From assembly GCF_003719305.1 (NCBI RefSeq), contig NZ_RARC01000013.1, positions 62,001-126,000 of the forward strand: a stretch of 64,000 bases of DNA, given 5' to 3'. How positions within the stretch are numbered: position 1 is the stretch's first letter; each line of letters begins with the position of its first letter. The position numbers and the translations under genes were made by a program. Positions 44,206 to 53,247 of the stretch are shown piece by piece. The notes beneath the pieces are model-generated. The model was not told the origin of the DNA and did not search any database. It saw nothing but the letters and a program-made list of their open reading frames with translations. The stretch is from Mycolicibacterium stellerae. Its GTDB lineage: Bacteria > Actinomycetota > Actinomycetes > Mycobacteriales > Mycobacteriaceae.

Positions 44206-45432
44206 ATGACTGCTGGACCTCTCGACAGAGTTCTCGTGCTCGACATTTCGCGGGCACTGGCCGGACCGATCGCGGCAATGATGCTCGGCGATATGGGCGC
44301 CCGCGTGATCAAGGTCGAAGCTCCGGGAAGCGGCGACGACTCGCGGACCTGGGGCCCGCCCTTCGTCGGCCCCGAGGACGACTTGCAGTCCACCTACTTC
44401 ATGTCGGCCAATCGCAACAAGGAATCGATCGTTGTCGACCTGAAGACCGAGTTCGGGCGAGATGCATTGCGCCGCTTGGTCTGCCGAGCCGACGTTCTCA
44501 TTGAGAACATGCGTCCTGGCGCCTTCGACCGGTTGGGCTTCTCCGCGCAAGCGTTGGCGGATCTGAATCCGCGGTTGATCGTGCTCTCGATCACGGGGTT
44601 CGGTCACGATGGTCCCGAGGGCCATCGCCCCGGCTACGACCAGATCGCTCAAGGTGAGGCCGGACTGATGTCGGTCACCGGTGAACATGGCGGCGCGCCC
44701 ACCCGCATCGGGGTGCCCATCGCCGACGTCTTGGCCGGAGTGCACGGCGCAGCCGGTGTTTCCGCGGCGCTGGCCAGTCGCGAGAAGACCGGACGTGGAA
44801 TGGTGGTGCGGACGTCGCTGCTGGCTGCGGCCGTAAGCGTACACACCTTCCAGGGCACGAAATGGACCGTTGGCGGCGAGGTGGCGGCTCCCTCGGGCAA
44901 CCATCACCCGCAGATCGCGCCCTACGGCAGTTTCCGTTGCGCCGACGGCTTCGTGCAGATCGCCGTCGGCAGCGAGCAAATCTGGCAACGTTTAGCGCCG
45001 CTGGTGGGGCTCGATGCCGCCGATCTTCGCTTTGCGACCAATACCGAGCGCGTCGCCAACCAGGCGGCCTTACAGGACGCGATCGAGACGAGCTTCGCCG
45101 ACGGGACCCGATCGCAGGTGTTGGCAAGCCTGGAAGCCGCCGGCATTCCCGCCGGCGCGATCCGCACCCTCGACGAGGTCTACGACTGGGAGCAGACCCG
45201 CAGCCAGGGCTTGCTTATCGAGGTCGACCACAGTCTGGCCGGACCCATCCAATTGCCGGGACCCGCCCTGCGAATGGAGACGCCGCACGGGCATTCCCTG
45301 GTGCGCTCCGAGCACGAGGCGCCGCCGGCATTGGGTCAACATACGGAGCGAATTCTGGCCTGGCTCGGCATCGGCCGCGATCAGGAACTCACCGACGACG
45401 GTGAGCCGGAGTTCGCGGAGTTGCCTTCGTGA
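44206..45432 (+). CDS. CaiB/BaiF family (class III) CoA-transferase
   Basis: A 408-residue class III CoA-transferase: LDISRALAGPIAAMMLGDMGARVIKVE at the N-terminus (quoted in parts: LAGPIAAMMLGDMG, then ARVIKVEAPG), NRNKESIVVDL near 70, GFGHDGP near 130 and the catalytic Asp in PGYDQIAQGEAG near 145. The ATG has a GACAGGAGAGG site. It probably links an acid produced by the neighbouring aldehyde dehydrogenase to CoA. It is distinct from the CoA-transferase at 1194. Confidence 0.9.
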   Translation: MTAGPLDRVLVLDISRALAGPIAAMMLGDMGARVIKVEAPGSGDDSRTWGPPFVGPEDDLQSTYFMSANRNKESIVVDLKTEFGRDALRRLVCRADVLIENMRPGAFDRLGFSAQALADLNPRLIVLSITGFGHDGPEGHRPGYDQIAQGEAGLMSVTGEHGGAPTRIGVPIADVLAGVHGAAGVSAALASREKTGRGMVVRTSLLAAAVSVHTFQGTKWTVGGEVAAPSGNHHPQIAPYGSFRCADGFVQIAVGSEQIWQRLAPLVGLDAADLRFATNTERVANQAALQDAIETSFADGTRSQVLASLEAAGIPAGAIRTLDEVYDWEQTRSQGLLIEVDHSLAGPIQLPGPALRMETPHGHSLVRSEHEAPPALGQHTERILAWLGIGRDQELTDDGEPEFAELPS

Positions 45433-45471
45433 TGACTTCCGCAAACCCGTCTCGACGATATCGTCTGCACC

Positions 45472-46458
45472 ATGGTCTGGAGCGAGCACGACCGCGAAGG
45501 TCACCGATCAACTGACAGTGATTCCGCGAATCGCGCGGCACAGGCGATCGACGTGCGCTATGTGCGATCCGACGATCTTCGAATTCTGCTGGCGATAGCG
45601 CGCACCGGGCGACGACGAAGTGCTGCTGCCGCGCTGGGCATAGACCACACCACGGTGTCTCGCAGGCTGGCGTCGTTGGAGAAGTCCCTTGGTGTGCGGC
45701 TGGTGCAGAACGGCGCAGACGGGTGGGAACTCACCGAGATCGGCGCGGTGGTCGCCGAGCATGCCCGTGCCATCGAAGACGCCGTGCAGAGCGTCACGGC
45801 AGCGGCTCTGGGGATTGGGGAGAACAATCTTCGCGGCACCATCCGGGTAACCGCCCCGGATGGATTCGGCTCCTTGTTCGTCGCCCCGGCATTGGCGCGC
45901 ATGCGCGTCGACCACCCAGATCTGGTGGTGGAACTCGCCACGGCGACGAGGAGCTTGAACCTGCACCAGTCCGGCTTCGACGTCGCAATCGCAGTCGGCA
46001 CGCCGGTCAGCAGCCGATTGGTAGCCGAGCAGATCGGTCAGTATGCGCTCGGGCTCTACGCCAGCCGCGGCTACCTGCGGGACTTCGGCGAGCCGACCAC
46101 GATGCAGGAGTTGCAACGCCACCCGCTCATCTTCTTCATCGACTCGCTGTTGCGGGTCGGCGATCTCGACCTGCATCGTCACCTGCCCGGTGTGACGGCA
46201 AAATTCATGTCCACCAACATCTTCGCGCATCTGGCTGCCACCCAGGCCGGCGGCGGCATCGGATTGCTTCCGGCGTTCATGGGCGACCCGGATCCTGACC
46301 TCAGGCGATTGTTGCCCGCCGACGTCGACGTGCGGTTGTCGTTCACACTGGCGGCCCGCCGGGAAAGCCTCACCAACCCTGCGGTCCAAGCCGTCCGTAC
46401 CGCGATTCAGACGGAGGTGGCGCGCAGGCGCGCTGAGTTGTTGCCCCCCGTGACCTGA
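45472..46458 (+). CDS. LysR family transcriptional regulator
   Basis: A 328-residue LysR-type regulator. The winged helix covers about 30-90 (LRILLAIARTGRRRSAAAALG, then DHTTVSRRLASLEKSLGVRL). The effector domain follows, with GTIRVTAPDGFG and a C-terminal GGGIGLLPAF. LysR proteins usually need a co-inducer from the pathway. It lies within the cluster it probably controls; the two C elements, one before the aldehyde dehydrogenase and one right after this gene, are candidate binding regions. An earlier internal start is possible. Confidence 0.9.
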   Translation: MVWSEHDREGHRSTDSDSANRAAQAIDVRYVRSDDLRILLAIARTGRRRSAAAALGIDHTTVSRRLASLEKSLGVRLVQNGADGWELTEIGAVVAEHARAIEDAVQSVTAAALGIGENNLRGTIRVTAPDGFGSLFVAPALARMRVDHPDLVVELATATRSLNLHQSGFDVAIAVGTPVSSRLVAEQIGQYALGLYASRGYLRDFGEPTTMQELQRHPLIFFIDSLLRVGDLDLHRHLPGVTAKFMSTNIFAHLAATQAGGGIGLLPAFMGDPDPDLRRLLPADVDVRLSFTLAARRESLTNPAVQAVRTAIQTEVARRRAELLPPVT

Positions 46459-46489
46459 CCGCTCGCCGCTGCCGACGAGGGGCAGGGTT

Positions 46490-46530
46490 GCGCACTTTCG
46501 CATCCCCGGTTCGCAGTTCCGATGGCTGCC
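46490..46530 (+). repeat. Promoter repeat element C2
   Basis: Second copy of element C, 66 bases upstream of the 3-hydroxyisobutyrate dehydrogenase start. See C1 for the shared bases. Confidence 0.55.
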
Positions 46531-46595
46531 GGTGGTACCCCCACGCGGGCATGGTGGGTGAACATCGACGTGTCCTCACCGATCAAGGAGAAAAC

Positions 46596-47471
46596 ATGAC
46601 GACGATCGCCTTCCTCGGCCTCGGCAATATGGGCGGCCCGATGGCAGCTCGCCTAGTCGCAGCCGGCCACGCGGTACGCGGCTTCGACCTCGTCGCCGAA
46701 CTGCGAGAAGCCGCGAAGGCCAACGGCGCGAACGTCTTCGACAGCGGCCACGCTGCGGTCACCGGTGCCGACGTGGTGATCACCTCCCTTCCGAACGGTG
46801 CCATCGTCAAGTCGTGCTACGACCAGTTCCTCCCCGCTGCCGATGTGGGCGCGCTGCTCATCGACACCTCGACCATTTCGGTCGACGACGCTCGTGACAT
46901 CCACGCCAAGGCTGCCGAACGCGGCCTCGCTCAAATCGACGCCCCGGTGTCGGGCGGGGTGAGAGGCGCCACCGCCGGTACTCTCGCGTTCATGGTCGGC
47001 GGCGACGTCGATGCCGTCGCGCGGGCCACGCCAATCTTGGAACCGATGGCGGGCAGGATCATTCACTGCGGTGTCGCTGGCACCGGCCAGGCGGCGAAGG
47101 TGTGCAACAACATGGTGCTCGCCGTACAGCAGATCGCCATCGGTGAAGCCTTCGTCCTGGCCGAGAACCTCGGGTTGTCTGCTCAGGCTCTGTTCGACGT
47201 CATCACGGGAGCCACCGGCAATTGCTGGTCGGTGCACACCAATTGCCCTGTGCCGGGGCCGGTTCCCACCTCGCCGGCAAACGATCACTTCAAGCCGGGC
47301 TTCGCCACCGCTCTGATGAACAAGGACCTGGGACTCGCCATGACTGCGGTCAACGCCACCAAGACGTGTGCGCCACTGGGTACTCGTGCCGCCGACATCT
47401 ACGCCAAGTTCGCCATCGATCACGCCGACAAGGACTTCAGCGCCGTCATCGACCTGCTGCGCAACAGTTGA
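46596..47471 (+). CDS. mmsB: 3-hydroxyisobutyrate dehydrogenase
   Basis: A 291-residue beta-hydroxyacid dehydrogenase. The N-terminal GLGNMGGPMAARL binds NAD, DAPVSGG at 115-121 is the substrate signature, and Lys168 in GQAAKVCNNM is the catalytic lysine. It oxidises 3-hydroxyisobutyrate to methylmalonate semialdehyde, or a close analogue. The ATG has AAGGAGAA upstream. It is followed by a 3-hydroxyisobutyryl-CoA hydrolase-like gene, supporting the assignment as part of a valine/isobutyrate-type route. Confidence 0.9.
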   Translation: MTTIAFLGLGNMGGPMAARLVAAGHAVRGFDLVAELREAAKANGANVFDSGHAAVTGADVVITSLPNGAIVKSCYDQFLPAADVGALLIDTSTISVDDARDIHAKAAERGLAQIDAPVSGGVRGATAGTLAFMVGGDVDAVARATPILEPMAGRIIHCGVAGTGQAAKVCNNMVLAVQQIAIGEAFVLAENLGLSAQALFDVITGATGNCWSVHTNCPVPGPVPTSPANDHFKPGFATALMNKDLGLAMTAVNATKTCAPLGTRAADIYAKFAIDHADKDFSAVIDLLRNS

Positions 47472-47507
47472 AGCATTCTGACCTCGACTACGTCTACCAG
47501 TGATTGG

Positions 47508-48554
47508 ATGCCACGCATGACGGCCGAAACCGCCGAGATACTCACCCGAGTGAACGGGACGGTCGGTTTCGTTACCCTCAACCGTCCCACGGCAATCAAC
47601 TCCTTGACCCACCCCATGGTCACCCGCCTGCGCCAGGTGCTCACCGAGTGGGCCGAGGATGGTGACATCACCGCCGTCGTGTTGGACGGCGCTGGAGAGC
47701 GCGGACTGTGTGCGGGCGGTGATATCGTCGCGATCTACCACGACATCCGCGATGAGGGCGGCGCCAAGACGCGCCGTTTCTGGTACGACGAGTACCTCCT
47801 CAACGGATACATCAGCCGCTACCCGAAACCGTATGTCTCCCTAATGGACGGCATCGTGATGGGCGGGGGCGTGGGCGTCGGCGCGCATGGAAACACCCGT
47901 GTGGTCACCGAAACGACCAAGCTCGCGATGCCCGAGGTGGGGATCGGGTTCATTCCCGACGTCGGCGGCACCTACCTGCTGTCACGCGCTCCGGGGTCAA
48001 CCGGGTTGCACGCCGCGCTGACCGGTGCACCGATGTCCGGTGCGGACGCCATCGCGCTCGGATTCGCCGACCACTACGTGCCGCACGACGCGTTGACCGG
48101 GTTCACGGCCACCATCGTCGCAGACGGTGTCGGGACGGCCCTGTCCGCGTATGCGGTGACACCCCCGCCGAGCGCAGTGGCCCAAAAGGACTGGATCGAC
48201 GATTGCTATGCCGGGCAGACGATCGCGGAGATCGTCTCGTGCCTGCGTCGTCACGACGCGCGGCTCGCCAACGGTGCGGCTGATACGATCACCGCGCGAT
48301 CACCGATCGCTCTTGCGGTGACGTTGGAAGCCGTCCGTCGCGCCGGCGCGCTCGGGACACTGGAAGACGTTCTCGCGCAGGAGTATCGGACGTCCTGCGC
48401 TGCGCTCGACTCACACGACTTCGTCGAAGGAATCCGAGCAATGGTCATCGACAAGGACCGCAAGCCGAAATGGTCACCAGCGTCGATGCCCGCAGTCACC
48501 GCATCGGACGTCGAGGCGTACTTCACCGGAGTGGACGTCGAGCTGACGTTCTAG
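47508..48554 (+). CDS. 3-hydroxyisobutyryl-CoA hydrolase-like (crotonase family)
   Basis: A 348-residue crotonase-fold protein. The length and the LCAGGDIVAIYHDI stretch near 65-78, then GGGVGVGAHG and MPEVGIGFIPDVGGTYLLSR, are characteristic of 3-hydroxyisobutyryl-CoA hydrolases rather than plain hydratases. It would release 3-hydroxyisobutyrate for the dehydrogenase upstream. There is no strong ribosome site; ATG at 47508 or 47517 could be used. It is the last gene before a clear terminator. Confidence 0.88.
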   Translation: MPRMTAETAEILTRVNGTVGFVTLNRPTAINSLTHPMVTRLRQVLTEWAEDGDITAVVLDGAGERGLCAGGDIVAIYHDIRDEGGAKTRRFWYDEYLLNGYISRYPKPYVSLMDGIVMGGGVGVGAHGNTRVVTETTKLAMPEVGIGFIPDVGGTYLLSRAPGSTGLHAALTGAPMSGADAIALGFADHYVPHDALTGFTATIVADGVGTALSAYAVTPPPSAVAQKDWIDDCYAGQTIAEIVSCLRRHDARLANGAADTITARSPIALAVTLEAVRRAGALGTLEDVLAQEYRTSCAALDSHDFVEGIRAMVIDKDRKPKWSPASMPAVTASDVEAYFTGVDVELTF

Positions 48555-48602
48555 AACGCGTGTGAAGCGATCCTCCTGGAGCGACCGCACCCCTCACTAG
48601 CC

Positions 48603-48630
48603 GACGGCGCGGCCTGGTGACCGCGCCGTC
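48603..48630. terminator. Strong bidirectional hairpin
   Basis: GACGGCGCGG and CCGCGCCGTC form a perfect 10-bp G-C-rich stem with an 8-base loop in the gap between the hydrolase and the convergent LLM gene. This is the clearest terminator in the window, although no long T-run follows. Confidence 0.75.
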
Positions 48631-48692
48631 GATGTGTTCAGGGCCTTGCCATTCGTCGAGCATTGCGGAGTGCTACTGATCCGCCTCCACGT

Positions 48693-49511
48693 TCAGCGCT
48701 GACGGTCGCGCCAGGCAAGCATCTCTTCGAGGATGGTGAAGTCGAATCCGCTGACGGGATCGGGGTGGATCTCCGTAGTGAACGTGGTCGCCCCGGCTTC
48801 GAGGTAGGCGTCGACGGAGTCCGCTCCGCGCCAGCTCACCGAGCGCTCGATGTCGCCGCCGGATCGGCCGGCCTGCTCGGCGAGTTCGTCGACGAGCTTG
48901 CTTGCCTTCTTGAACTCTTCGATGTCCAGGAAGTTGTGCCAGATGTCGGCGTGACGGGCTACGGCAGGCAGTGTGCGCTTGGCACCGGACCCTCCGAGGA
49001 GGATCGGGATCTTGCGGACGGGCGGCGGAATCAGCTTGGCGAGTCGGTTTTCGATCCGTTGGAGGTTCTCGTCGAAGAGGTCGAAGCGAGACTTCCAGGT
49101 CCCAAAGTCGTAACCGTAGGTGGTGTAATCCTTTTCGTACCACCCGGCGCCGAGTCCCAGGATGAGGCGCCCGCCGCTGATGTGGTCGACGGTGCGCGCC
49201 ATGTCCGCCAGGAGGTCTGGGTTGCGGTAACCGATGCCGGTGACGAGCAAGCCGATCTCGGCGCGGTGAGTGATCTCGCCCCAGCTTGCCAGCGCGGTCC
49301 AGCCCTCGAAGTTCGTCACGTCGGGCTGAACCTCGGCGAGGACGGGCTGGCCGTCCTCGAAGCCGCCGAGCGTTGGCTTGTGGAAGTGGTCGTAACCGAA
49401 GATCAGGTCTGTGCCGAGGTCTTCGGCGTGACGAATGGCGGTCCGCCAGCTGGCGTAGTCGGGTGCGTCATCGGGTCCAATTTGGACACCGATGCGAATG
49501 GGTCGGGTCAT
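48693..49511 (-). CDS. Luciferase-like (LLM) oxidoreductase, F420-type
   Basis: A 272-residue LLM-class protein: IRIGVQIGPDDAPDY at the N-terminus, LIFGYDHFHKP, a conserved GLLVTGIGYRNPDLLADMA (quoted length kept short), LILGLGAGWYE and ILLGGSGAKRTL. This pattern is common in mycobacterial F420-dependent oxidoreductases. The ATG has a GAGAGGA site. It is a single minus-strand gene divergent from the alpha/beta hydrolase operon, sharing a gap with motif B site B5. Confidence 0.85.
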   Translation of the reverse strand: MTRPIRIGVQIGPDDAPDYASWRTAIRHAEDLGTDLIFGYDHFHKPTLGGFEDGQPVLAEVQPDVTNFEGWTALASWGEITHRAEIGLLVTGIGYRNPDLLADMARTVDHISGGRLILGLGAGWYEKDYTTYGYDFGTWKSRFDLFDENLQRIENRLAKLIPPPVRKIPILLGGSGAKRTLPAVARHADIWHNFLDIEEFKKASKLVDELAEQAGRSGGDIERSVSWRGADSVDAYLEAGATTFTTEIHPDPVSGFDFTILEEMLAWRDRQR

Positions 49512-50109
49512 GGTGGTCCTCTCGATGTGCTGGATGTTGAGTTGTGCCGAGGTCACCGAAGGTCTTCTCGCATCAAGTCTTTCGATCCTGCCGTCGCGAT
49601 TGGACGTCGCCTGGGCGTGGGTGATTCCGGCTGAGGGTTGTATTCGCGAGGGTAGAGATGCGATCCCCACCGACCCTCTCTCGCGCCCATCGTGCGACCG
49701 CGATGTCTGACCTCTCCATAATGTTCGAAGATATCAGGTGATTTCGAAATTGACCGTGGCGCGTGACGCCAGTCATAGCATTGATGCTGGTTAACGGGGG
49801 TCTTGTCCGAGCTGGTGCTCACCTGTGTGCGGGCAACCCGGTCGGCGGGACCCGTTGTCACTGCCTCTTCGCCGCGAGTGATCTGGCGCTGTGAGGCGTC
49901 CCCAGCCAGCGGTTATGAGCACTGGAGCAGGACGCTCCATGCCCCGGTGGCCCGAATCCAGGAAATTTCCTGTTTCAACCAATGGAATGCAGCTCCCGCG
50001 ATTCCCGGAATGCCGCGATGCTGTGACGGCGAACACATCGACGTGAAGGAAGTGAGATGGGACCGACACCCCAGGCACCGGCATCCCCAAGCGGTGCGGT
50101 GGCGCCGCG
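49512..50109. other. 598-bp divergent regulatory gap
   Basis: No gene recognised. It contains motif B site B5. The alpha/beta hydrolase start on the right is uncertain, so part of this gap may be leader or coding sequence. Confidence 0.45.
49741..49750. promoter_or_regulatory. Motif B site (B5)
   Basis: ATTTCGAAAT within GATTTCGAAATTG, 230 bases upstream of the LLM start and 360 bases before the divergent hydrolase. Confidence 0.55.
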
Positions 50110-50898
50110 GTGGCATCGCCAGTCCTCGTCGGTGGGGGCAGTGACGTGATCGCATTCGTCCACGGCGTACCGGAGACAGCGGCGATCTGGGGTCCGCTGA
50201 GGGAACGGCTCGGCGAGGAGTCCGTGGCCCTGCGGCTCCCGGGATTCGGCACCCCCCGCCCCGACGGCTTCGAGGGCACGAAGGACGACTACCTCGCGGC
50301 GATCGTTGCCGAGATCGAAACGCTCGACGGGCCGGTTGATCTGGTGGGACAGGACTGGGGCGGGTTGCTGACGTTGCGGGTGGCCACCACACGCCCAGAG
50401 CTGCTGCGGAGCTGGATCGCCGACTGCGCCTATTGCTTTCACCCGGACTTCGCGTGGCATCCGTGGGCGAAGGAATGGCAGACGCCAGGGCTCGGTGAAG
50501 GCCAGATATCAGAGGGCAGAGGCATCCTGGTCGGCCCCAATGAGCTCCTGCGGACGCGCGTGGGCCAACAGACAGCTCGGGAGGTCATTGCCGCCCAGGA
50601 CGACACCATGCAACGGTGCATCCTCGATCTCTACCGCTCGGCGGCGCCGAACCTGTTCGCCGACTGGGGGAAACAGATCACGCAGTCAACGACGGCGCCC
50701 GGGGTGGTCCTGGTCACCGCCCTGGACTCCGAGGGCTCGGGGCCGGGCCAGCGGCTCGATCGGGAGGTCGCACAGATGCTCGGTGCGGGGATCGAGTTGT
50801 TCGAGAGCAGGGGGCACTGGTGGATGTTGGAGGACCCGGACGGCTCCGTTGACATGCTGCGTCGTTGCTGGGATTCGATCAAGGAAAGGGACTTTTGA
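50110..50898 (+). CDS. Alpha/beta hydrolase, haloalkane dehalogenase/epoxide hydrolase-like
   Basis: About 262 residues of alpha/beta hydrolase. HGVPETAAIW near 18 forms the oxyanion region, and Asp82 in VGQDWGG is the nucleophile, with the Trp that follows as in haloalkane dehalogenases and epoxide hydrolases. The general-base His lies in RGHWWMLEDP near 238. An Asp nucleophile argues against a meta-cleavage serine hydrolase. The GTG start lacks a clear ribosome site. It is the first gene of a four-gene plus-strand group. Confidence 0.78.
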   Translation: MASPVLVGGGSDVIAFVHGVPETAAIWGPLRERLGEESVALRLPGFGTPRPDGFEGTKDDYLAAIVAEIETLDGPVDLVGQDWGGLLTLRVATTRPELLRSWIADCAYCFHPDFAWHPWAKEWQTPGLGEGQISEGRGILVGPNELLRTRVGQQTAREVIAAQDDTMQRCILDLYRSAAPNLFADWGKQITQSTTAPGVVLVTALDSEGSGPGQRLDREVAQMLGAGIELFESRGHWWMLEDPDGSVDMLRRCWDSIKERDF

Positions 50899-50899
50899 C

Positions 50900-51913
50900 G
50901 TGAAAGCAGGATGGTTCGAGGAGTACGGAGTTACCCGGGATGTCGTCAAAGTAGGACATCAGCCGGACCCGGCCCCACAGCCGGGTGAGGTCCTAGTCCG
51001 GGTCGAGGCGTCTGGTGTCAATCCGAGTGACGAGAAGCGGATCAGCGCCCAGCACCTGCTGCTCTCCAGCGATCAAAGCGGCGGCTACGGTGGCAGCTTT
51101 CCGCTGCAGATTCCGCTGAGCGACGGAGCGGGAGTGATCGAGGCCGTCGGTGACGGCGTGGACAAATCTCGGGTGGGTGAGCGGGTCTGGCTCTGGAACG
51201 CGCAGTGGGAGAGAGCATTCGGGGCAGCGGCAGAGTACACAGCGCTACCGAGCGAGCAGGCAGTTCAGCTGCCCGATTCCGTCGACTTCGTCGACGCCGC
51301 CAACCTCGGCATCCCGGCCCTAGCCGCGCACTATTCCGTCTTTTGCGACGGTCCAGTCGAGGGCCGCACCGTCCTCGTCACCGGCGGAGCCGGCGTGGTT
51401 GGCAGGTATGCCATCCAGATGGCGAAGTGGGGCGGTGCGACCGTCATTGCGACGGTCAGCAATGACGCAAAGGCGACGCTCGCCCGTTCTGCAGGTGCCG
51501 ATCAGGTCATTGACTACCGGACCGAGGACGTTGCGGAGCTGGTCTTAGCGGCGACCTCTGGCGCCGGGGTGCACAGGATCGTCGAGGTCGACTTTGGCGG
51601 CAATCTCGCGGTCACCCTCAAGGTTCTTGGTATCAACGGGGTGGTGTCTGCCTACGGCTCGGCGGGGCAACCGGCGCCCGTCGTGCCGTTCTACACGATG
51701 ATGTTCAAGGGCCACACGTTGCGAGCGCCGGTCGCTTACACCCTGCCGGAGGCGCACCGCAAGAAGGCGATCGAGGATGTCAATCAAATGATGTCCAGCG
51801 GAGTGCTCACACACAACATTGGTCGCATCTTCCCGCTCGACGAACTCGCCGGCGCCCTCGAACACGTCGTGGACCCAGCGAAGGTCGGCAGCGTCGTCGT
51901 CAACCCGACCTAA
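50900..51913 (+). CDS. Zinc-free MDR (quinone oxidoreductase-like) protein
   Basis: A 337-residue medium-chain reductase: VLVRVEASGVNPSDEKRIS at the N-terminus, GDGAGVIEAVG-like DGAGVIEAVGDGVD near 76, and the NADPH-binding LVTGGAGVVGRYAIQMAKW near 155. No catalytic or structural zinc cysteines are present, as in NADPH:quinone or enone reductases. The GTG start stands one base after the hydrolase stop with AAAGGG upstream. Its substrate is unknown; reduction of an enone intermediate is plausible. Confidence 0.87.
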   Translation: MKAGWFEEYGVTRDVVKVGHQPDPAPQPGEVLVRVEASGVNPSDEKRISAQHLLLSSDQSGGYGGSFPLQIPLSDGAGVIEAVGDGVDKSRVGERVWLWNAQWERAFGAAAEYTALPSEQAVQLPDSVDFVDAANLGIPALAAHYSVFCDGPVEGRTVLVTGGAGVVGRYAIQMAKWGGATVIATVSNDAKATLARSAGADQVIDYRTEDVAELVLAATSGAGVHRIVEVDFGGNLAVTLKVLGINGVVSAYGSAGQPAPVVPFYTMMFKGHTLRAPVAYTLPEAHRKKAIEDVNQMMSSGVLTHNIGRIFPLDELAGALEHVVDPAKVGSVVVNPT

Positions 51914-51972
51914 GCCCCTCAGATAAGGACACCTGTCGCCGGTCACGGCGATGAAACAGGAGGAGATGAGAG

Positions 51973-52455
51973 ATGTCGAAGTTACTTGATCTGGTCAAGA
52001 AGCACGCGGCGGCTGAAGACATCCAGGACATCGATACGACGATGTCGACGTTCACCGAGAACTGCGTCTATACGATCCCCGCCATCGGCCTGAATATGCA
52101 CGGCAAGAGGGAAGTTCGCGCCCACTACGAGAACACCTTCGCAACGTTTCCCGACTTCCGAACCGTCGACTCGATGTGGTGGGACCTAGAAACCGATGTG
52201 TTCCTGCGCTGTCAAATCGAGGGGACCATCTCTGGTGTGGAGTGGAATGGCTACGAGCCACCACCCGAGAAGGTGGGCACCAAGATGACCTTCTGGACCT
52301 TCACTCGCTTTCCACGAGCCGAGGACGGGCTCTTGCTTGGCGAAGAAGTGTGGCTCAATGGCAACGAACTGCTCGCGAACTTCGGTGTGCTTCCCTCCGC
52401 GGATGCCTTCGAAGTGGCCAAGGCGTACCAGATCCCACGGTTGGGCGCGGGTTGA
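51973..52455 (+). CDS. SnoaL-like protein, first of a tandem pair
   Basis: A 160-residue NTF2-fold protein (MSKLLDLVKKHAAAEDIQDI, FTENCVYTIPAIG, PPPEKVGTKMTFWTF, LLLGEEVWLNGNELL). It clearly shares ancestry with the next gene over the entire length, with the same N-terminus and the same PPPEK-GTKM block. The ATG has AGGAGG upstream. It may be an isomerase or dehydratase acting on a ring or lactone intermediate; no reaction is assigned. Confidence 0.87.
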   Translation: MSKLLDLVKKHAAAEDIQDIDTTMSTFTENCVYTIPAIGLNMHGKREVRAHYENTFATFPDFRTVDSMWWDLETDVFLRCQIEGTISGVEWNGYEPPPEKVGTKMTFWTFTRFPRAEDGLLLGEEVWLNGNELLANFGVLPSADAFEVAKAYQIPRLGAG

Positions 52456-52564
52456 CGACTGCCGAACGCCACTCACGGCCCATGGCGGTGGCGGGTGAGT
52501 ACGCGCTGATTTTCCCAATAGCGCGCCAGGCTCTTGGCGCGCACACCCAAGAGAAAGGTCACTC

Positions 52565-53044
52565 GTGTCGAAACTGATGGATTTGGTCAAGGAGCACATC
52601 GCAGCAGAGGATCGGCAAGATGCCGAGGCCGTCATGACGACGTTCACCGACGACTGCATCTACAACCTCCCCACATTCGGACTGGCGATGCGCGGAAAGG
52701 AGGAGGTGTATGAGTTCTACAAGAACATGTTTCAGCAGTTTCCCGATTTCGGACACGTGGAGGAAGAGTTCTTCGAATTCGAGACCGGGGTCATGGTGAG
52801 AGTGCGACACGTCGCGACGATCATTGGCGGATGGAATGGCATCGAGCCGCCGCCGGAGAAGATTGGCACCAAGATGTACTTTTCAGCGCTGGCGCATTTC
52901 CCGCTGGCGCCGGACGGTCTGCTGCTGGGCGAAAACGTCTGGATGGACGGTAGTGAGATTCTTGCCGGATACGGCGTCGTACCCTCCGCCGACATCTTCG
53001 GGGTGGCGCAGGTGTTGCAACGGCCGGCCGTGCATCTGCAGTAG
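52565..53044 (+). CDS. SnoaL-like protein, second of a tandem pair
   Basis: A 159-residue paralogue of the preceding protein (MSKLMDLVKEHIAAEDRQDA, FTDDCIYNLPTFG, PPPEKIGTKMYF, LLLGENVWMDGSEIL). It begins at a GTG with AGAAAGG upstream. Tandem duplication with clear divergence suggests two related substrates or a heteromer. A short hairpin follows it. Confidence 0.87.
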   Translation: MSKLMDLVKEHIAAEDRQDAEAVMTTFTDDCIYNLPTFGLAMRGKEEVYEFYKNMFQQFPDFGHVEEEFFEFETGVMVRVRHVATIIGGWNGIEPPPEKIGTKMYFSALAHFPLAPDGLLLGENVWMDGSEILAGYGVVPSADIFGVAQVLQRPAVHLQ

Positions 53045-53059
53045 AGAACGACCTCGGAT

Positions 53060-53075
53060 ACCCCGCCCGTGGGGT
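53060..53075 (+). terminator. Short hairpin after the SnoaL pair
   Basis: ACCCC and GGGGT around a 6-base loop, 16 bases after the stop of the second SnoaL-like gene. A weak stem; possible terminator. Confidence 0.4.
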
Positions 53076-53179
53076 CTAGGCGTATTCGCGGATGTATTTG
53101 AGCAACAAACGATCTCAGTAGACATAGCCCGGTGCTGCCGTCCCCTTGGCCGGAGTCCTTCCACGGAGGCATCCGCTGG

Positions 53180-53184
53180 CTAGC
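53180..53184. repeat. Target-site duplication, left copy
   Basis: CTAGC directly before the left terminal repeat of the IS21-type element, matching CTAGC directly after its right end. Confidence 0.75.
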
Positions 53185-53247
53185 TGTTGACGACGGTCCA
53201 AACCCGGGCCAAAAACGACGGTTGAAAACTAGGCCACGTGGTCGTGG

